DNA from: Mycobacterium sp. MFM001
GTDB lineage: Bacteria > Actinomycetota > Actinomycetes > Mycobacteriales > Mycobacteriaceae
NCBI RefSeq assembly: GCF_003402475.1
Contig: NZ_BFAB01000013.1
Coordinates: forward strand, 79,551-143,550
Direction: 5' to 3'
Length of the DNA stretch: 64,000 bases
Positions 40,501 to 46,500 of the stretch are shown here, piece by piece. How positions within the stretch are numbered: position 1 is the stretch's first letter; each line of letters starts with the position of its first letter. The position numbers and the translations under genes are program-made. Under the pieces are notes generated by a model, which worked only from the letters and a program-made list of their open reading frames with translations, was not told the DNA's origin and did not search any database.

Positions 40501-43500
40501 CCCCCGGGGCCGGGGTGCCGATCGGTTCGCCAGTGCCCGGAGCCGCGCTGTTCGTGCTCGACGGTTGGCTCCGCCCGGTGCCGACCGGCGTGGTCGGCGA
40601 ACTCTACGTCGCCGGCGCCGGAGTCGGGTGCGGATATGTGGGCCGCGGGCCGTTGACGTCAGCGCGGTTTGTGGCATGCCCATTCGGGGGACCGGGTGCT
40701 CGGATGTATCGCACCGGGGACCTGGTGCGCTGGCGTGCCGACGGGCAACTGGACTATCTGGGCCGCGCCGACGAGCAGGTCAAGATCCGCGGCTATCGCA
40801 TCGAACTCGGCGAAGTCCAAGCCGCCCTGGCCGGCTGCGACGGCGTGCAGCAGGCGGTGGTGATCGCCCGCGAGGACCGCCCCGGCGACAAGCGTCTGGT
40901 CGGCTACATCACCGGCACAGCAGAACCGAGCCGGGTGCGCAGCGCGATCGTCGAGCGGCTACCGGCATACATGGTGCCGGTAGCGGTCGTGGCGCTCGAC
41001 GCGTTGCCGTTAACGCCCAACGGCAAACTCGACACGCGCGCCCTGCCGGCACCCGAATACACCGATGTCGACCGCTATCGCGCCCCCGCCAACGCAATCG
41101 AGGAGGTCCTGGCCGGCATCTACGCCGAAGTCCTCGGCCTCGAGCAAGTCGGGATCGACGATTCGTTCTTCGATCTGGGCGGCGACAGCATCTTGTCCAT
41201 GCAGGTGGTGTCGCGGGCGCGGACGGCCGGTCTGACGTGTCGGCCGCGTGACGTCTTCGTCGAGCAAACGGTGGCCCGGCTGGCCCGCGTCGTCGGGACG
41301 GCCGACGGTGCCGGCGGACCGGCCGACGAGGGTATTGGCGAGGCAGCGCCGACGCCGATCGTGCATTGGCTGCGCAGCATGGCGGGCTCGGTGGAGCAGT
41401 TCAACCAGACGATGCTTTTGCAGGCTCCGGCGGGGGCGACAGACACCGACGTAGTGGTGGTGTTGCAGGCACTGCTGGACCGGCATGCCATGCTGCGGGC
41501 GCGAATTGACGGCGACGGCGGTTGGTCGCTGACGGTGCCAGAGGCCGGCTCGGTGGACGCCCGCACGTGCGTGCACACGGTCGACGCGTTGTCCGACGAA
41601 GCGGTGGCACAGGCGCGGTCGCAGTTGAACCCCGCCGCCGGCGTGATGGTGCGCGCGCTCTGGGTTGCCGCCACCGGCCAGTTGGTGCTGATCGTTCACC
41701 ATTTGGCCGTCGACGGGGTGTCGTGGCGAATCTTGTTGGAGGACTTCAACATCGCGTGGGCTCAGCATCACAGTGGGCAGCCGGTGGAATTGCCGCGGAC
41801 CGGGACGTCGTTCGCGCGATGGTCGTCGCTGCTGGCCGACCACGCGCACGACCCGAAAGTCCTTGCTGCGGCCCAGGTTTGGCGGCAGGTATCGGAGACC
41901 CCGGCAGCCCTGCCGGCAGTGCAGCCCACAGTGGACACCTACGCCACCGCCGGGAATTTGCCGGTGGAGCTGGATGTCGAGACCACCCGCACGCTGCTCG
42001 GCGAGGTGCCAGCGGCATTCCACGCCGGGGTGCAAGACATCTTGCTGATTGCGTTCGGGTTGGCGTTCGCGGAGTTCGTGGGCAGCAACGGCTCGCCGAT
42101 CGGCATCGACGTCGAGGGCCACGGCCGCCACGAGGAACTTGCTCCCGATGTCGACTTGTCGCGCACCGTGGGGTGGTTCACCGCCAAATACCCGGTGTCG
42201 CTGGCTTTCAGCGGGATTGACTGGGCGCAGGTGCGATCCGGTGATGCCGAGTTGGGGGCGTTGATCAAGGACGCCAAAGAGCAACTTCGCGCTCTGCCGG
42301 AGCCGTTGAGCTACGGGCTACTGCGCTATCTCAACCCCGACGTCGATCTGGACGCCGCCGACCCGCCGATCGGGTTCAACTATCTGGGGCGCCTGGGCGG
42401 ACCGGCGGCCGGGACCACCGACGGGCTGTGGCGACCCTGCCAGGACGGGTCGTCGGCTACCGCTGCCAGTGCGGCGATCCCGATGGCATTGGCGCACACC
42501 GTGGAACTCAACGCCGGCACCATGGACACCGAGGCCGGCCCGCAGCTGCACGCCAACTGGACGTGGGCGCCGTCGGCTCTCGACGAAGCACAAATCAGCC
42601 GGCTGAGCCGGTTGTGGTTCGAGGCCCTCGCCGGGATCTGCGAGCATGTGCGCCGCGGCGGCGGCGGGTTGACCCCGTCCGACGTGGCGCCCGCCCGCCT
42701 GAGCCGGCAGCAGATCGACGAACTCCAACAGCAATACCGGATCGCCGATGTATTGCCGCTGACCCCGCTGCAGCAGGGACTGCTCTTTCTCACCAGCACT
42801 GCACAGGACAGCGCCGACGACGTGTATGCGGTGCAGCTGGACATCACGGTGGCCGGCCCGCTGGATCCGCACCGGCTGCGCGAAGCGCTGCACACTGTGG
42901 TGAGCCGTCACCCGAACCTGGTCGCCCGGTTCTGCGAAGAGTTCGACGAACCCGTGCAGGTCATTCCCGCCGAGGCGACGGTACCGTGGCAGTACGTCGA
43001 GCTTGACAGCGGCGACGCCGCCGATCAGGTCTGCGCTGCCGAACGCGCCGCGGTCTGCGAGTTGACCGACCAACCGCCGTTCCGCGCTGCGTTGATCCGC
43101 ACCGCGCCGGATCGGCACCGGTTCGTGTTGACTAATCACCACATTGTGATGGACGGCTGGTCGTTGCCGATTCTGCTGCGCGAAATCTTCGCCGGCTACT
43201 ACGGCCAGCGACTTCCTGCGGCCGTGCCGTATCGGCGCTTTGTCACATGGCTGGCAGACCGGGACCGCGACGCCGCCCACGCCGCCTGGCGTGAAGTGCT
43301 GGCCGGTTTCGACACCCCCACCTTGGTCAGCCCACCGGACCGATTGGGACTCGGTCCGAGAAGTGTTCAGCCGCTTCGACTTTCGGAGCAGACCACCCGC
43401 GAGCTGACCGACTTGGCGCGCTCGCGACGCACCACGGTCAACACCGTGCTCCAGGCCGCGTGGGCGCAGATGCTGATGTGGTTGACCGGTCAGCACGACG

Positions 43501-46500
43501 TCGCCTTCGGCGCTGTGGTTTCGGGGCGGCCCGCCGATGTTCCCGGCGCGGAGTCAATGGTGGGGTTGTTGATCAACACGGTGCCGGTGCGGGCGCGCGT
43601 AACCGCGGAAACCACCGTCGCCGACCTGCTGAACGATTTGCAGCGCGCCCACAACGACACCCTGGAGCACGAGCACCTGGCGCTGCGCGACATCCATCGC
43701 ATCACGGGCCACGATCAGTTGTTCGACACGCTATTGGTCTACGAGAACTATCCGATCGACACCGCGGCGTTGAGCAGCGTCGAGGGGTTGGCGATCACCG
43801 AGTTCACCACCCGCGAGTTCAACCACTACCCGCTGACGGTGGTGGCGCAGCCGGGCAACGAGTTGGGTCTGCGCGTCGAATTCGACACAGACGTGTTCGA
43901 CGCCAGCACAATTGAGGCGCTCGTCGAGCGGTTGCAGCGAGTGTTGGTGGCGATGACCGCCGACACCACCCGGCGGTTGTTGTCGATCGACGTGCTCGAC
44001 GAGAGTGAGCACGCCCGCCTCGCCGAGTGGGGTAACCGCGCGGTGTTGAGTGCCCCCGCGCATTCCTCGGCGTCCATTCCCGCGTTGTTCGCCGCCCAGG
44101 TGGCGCGTGCCGGGGAGGCGGTCGCGATCAGTTGCGAAGGTCGCTCGGTGACGTATCGGGAACTGGATGAGGCGTCCAACCGGTTGGCGCATCTGTTGGC
44201 CGGCCACGGAGTGGGCTCCGGGTCCCGTGTGGCACTGCTGTTTTCGCGTTCGGTCGAGGCGATCGTGTCGATCATGGCGGTGTTGAAGACCGGTGCGGCG
44301 TATCTGCCGATCGACCCGGTGATGCCCGGCGCGCGAATGCAGTTCATGCTCGACGACGCCGCCCCGGTTGCAGCGGTCACTACAAAGCGCCTGCGGTCGC
44401 GGCTGGACGGGCACGACCTTGTGGTCGTCGACGTCGACGACCCTGCCCTCGGTGCTCAACCCAGTACGCCGCTGCCGCCGCCGGCACCTGATGACATCGC
44501 TTACCTGATCTACACCTCGGGCACCACCGGAGTGCCCAAAGGTGTGGCGGTGGCCCACCGCAACGTGACCCAGCTGTTGGAGTCGCTGGACGCCGAGATG
44601 GCGCTGGGCCAGGTGTGGACGCAGAGCCACTCGTTGGCGTTCGACTTCTCGGTGTGGGAAATCTTCGGGGCGCTGCTGCACGGTGGGCGGCTGGTGGTCG
44701 TGCCCGATTCGGTGGTGCGCTCGCCGGAAGACTTGCACGCCTTGCTGGTTGCCGAGCAAGTCAACGTGTTGAGCCAGACCCCGTCGGCGTTTTATGCACT
44801 GCAAACCGCCGACGCGCTCTCACCCGAGGTGGGACGTCAGCTCAAGCTCCAGACGGTGGTGTTCGGTGGGGAAGCGCTTGAGCCGCAACGCCTTCGGACG
44901 TGGTTGGGCAACCATCCCGGGTTGCCGCGCCTGATCAACATGTACGGCATCACCGAGACGACGGTGCACGCCTCGTTCCGCGACATCGTGCACGGCGACG
45001 TCAACGACAACGTCAGCCCCATCGGAGTGCCGTTGGCCCACCTTGCCTTCTTCGTGATGGACGGCTGGTTACGTCCGGTGCCGGCCGGCGTGGTCGGCGA
45101 GTTGTATGTGGCCGGCGCTGGAGTGGCGTGTGGCTATGTGGGCCGGGGACCGTTGACGTCGGCGCGGTTTGTGGCGTGCCCGTTCGGGCGGCCGGGTGCG
45201 CGGATGTATCGCACCGGGGACTTGGTGCGCTGGCGTGCCGACGGCCAATTGGACTATGTAGGCCGCGCCGACGAGCAGGTCAAGATCCGCGGGTACCGCA
45301 TCGAACTCGGCGAAATCCAGGCTGCGCTGGCAAGTTTGGACGGTATCGAGCAGGCGGTGGTGATCGCCCGCGAGGACCGCCCCGGCGACAAGCGGTTGGT
45401 GGGCTATGTGACCGGGACCGCCGATCCGGCGGCGGCGCGCGCCAGGCTCACCGAGCGGCTGCCCGCCTACATGGTGCCGGCCGCGGTGGTGGTGATGGCC
45501 AAGCTGCCGCTGACACCCAACGGCAAGCTTGACACCCGGGCGCTGCCGCCGCCGGAATACACCGACGGTGACCGGTATCGCGCACCCTGCAACGCCATCG
45601 AGGAGCTGCTGGCCGGCATCTATGCCCAGGTGCTCGGGGTGGAACGGGTCGGCGTCGACGACTCGTTCTTCGATCTGGGCGGCGACAGCATTTTGTCGAT
45701 GCAGGTGGTGGCCCGAGCTCGTGCAGCCGGGCTGGTGTGCCGGCCACGGGACGTCTTTGTCGAGCAGACGGTGGCCCGACTGGCCAGGGTGGTCACGTTC
45801 GCCGACGGCGAGGCCGACCCGGTCGATGAGGGCGTCGGGCAAGTGGCCGCGACGCCGATTATGTGCTGGCTGCGCAGCCGGGACGGGCTGGTGGAGCAGT
45901 TCAACCAGACGATGCTGTTGCAGGCCCCGGCCGGGGTGACCGAGGCCGATGTGGCGGCGGTGTTGCAGGCATTGCTGGACAGGCATGCGATGTTGCGGGC
46001 GCGTGTCGACGACGACGGTACCGGGAGCTGGTTGTTGACCGTCCCCGAAGCCGGGTCGGTGGATGCGCGTGCGTGCCTGCACACAGTGGACGTGCTCTCC
46101 GACGAGGCAGTGGTAGCGGCGCGGTCGCGGTTGAACCCGGCGAGCGGCGCGATGCTCAGCGCCCTGTGGGCAGCTGAGGACAGCCAGTTGGTGTTGATCG
46201 TTCACCATTTGGCCGTCGACGGGGTGTCGTGGCGAATCTTGTTGGAGGACCTCAACATTGCGTGGGCTCAGCATCACAGCGGGCAGCCGGTGGTGTTGCC
46301 GGTGACCGGGACGTCGTTCGTGCGGTGGGCATCGCTGCTTGACGAGTACGGGCGACGGCCGGAGGTGGTGGAGCAGGCCGGCCTGTGGCGGCAACTCGAG
46401 GCAACTCCGGCGGTGTTGCCGGCGGTGCAGCCCGTGGTGGACACCTATGAAAACGCCGGGCATTTGTCGGTCGAGCTGGATGTCGAGACCACCCGGATGC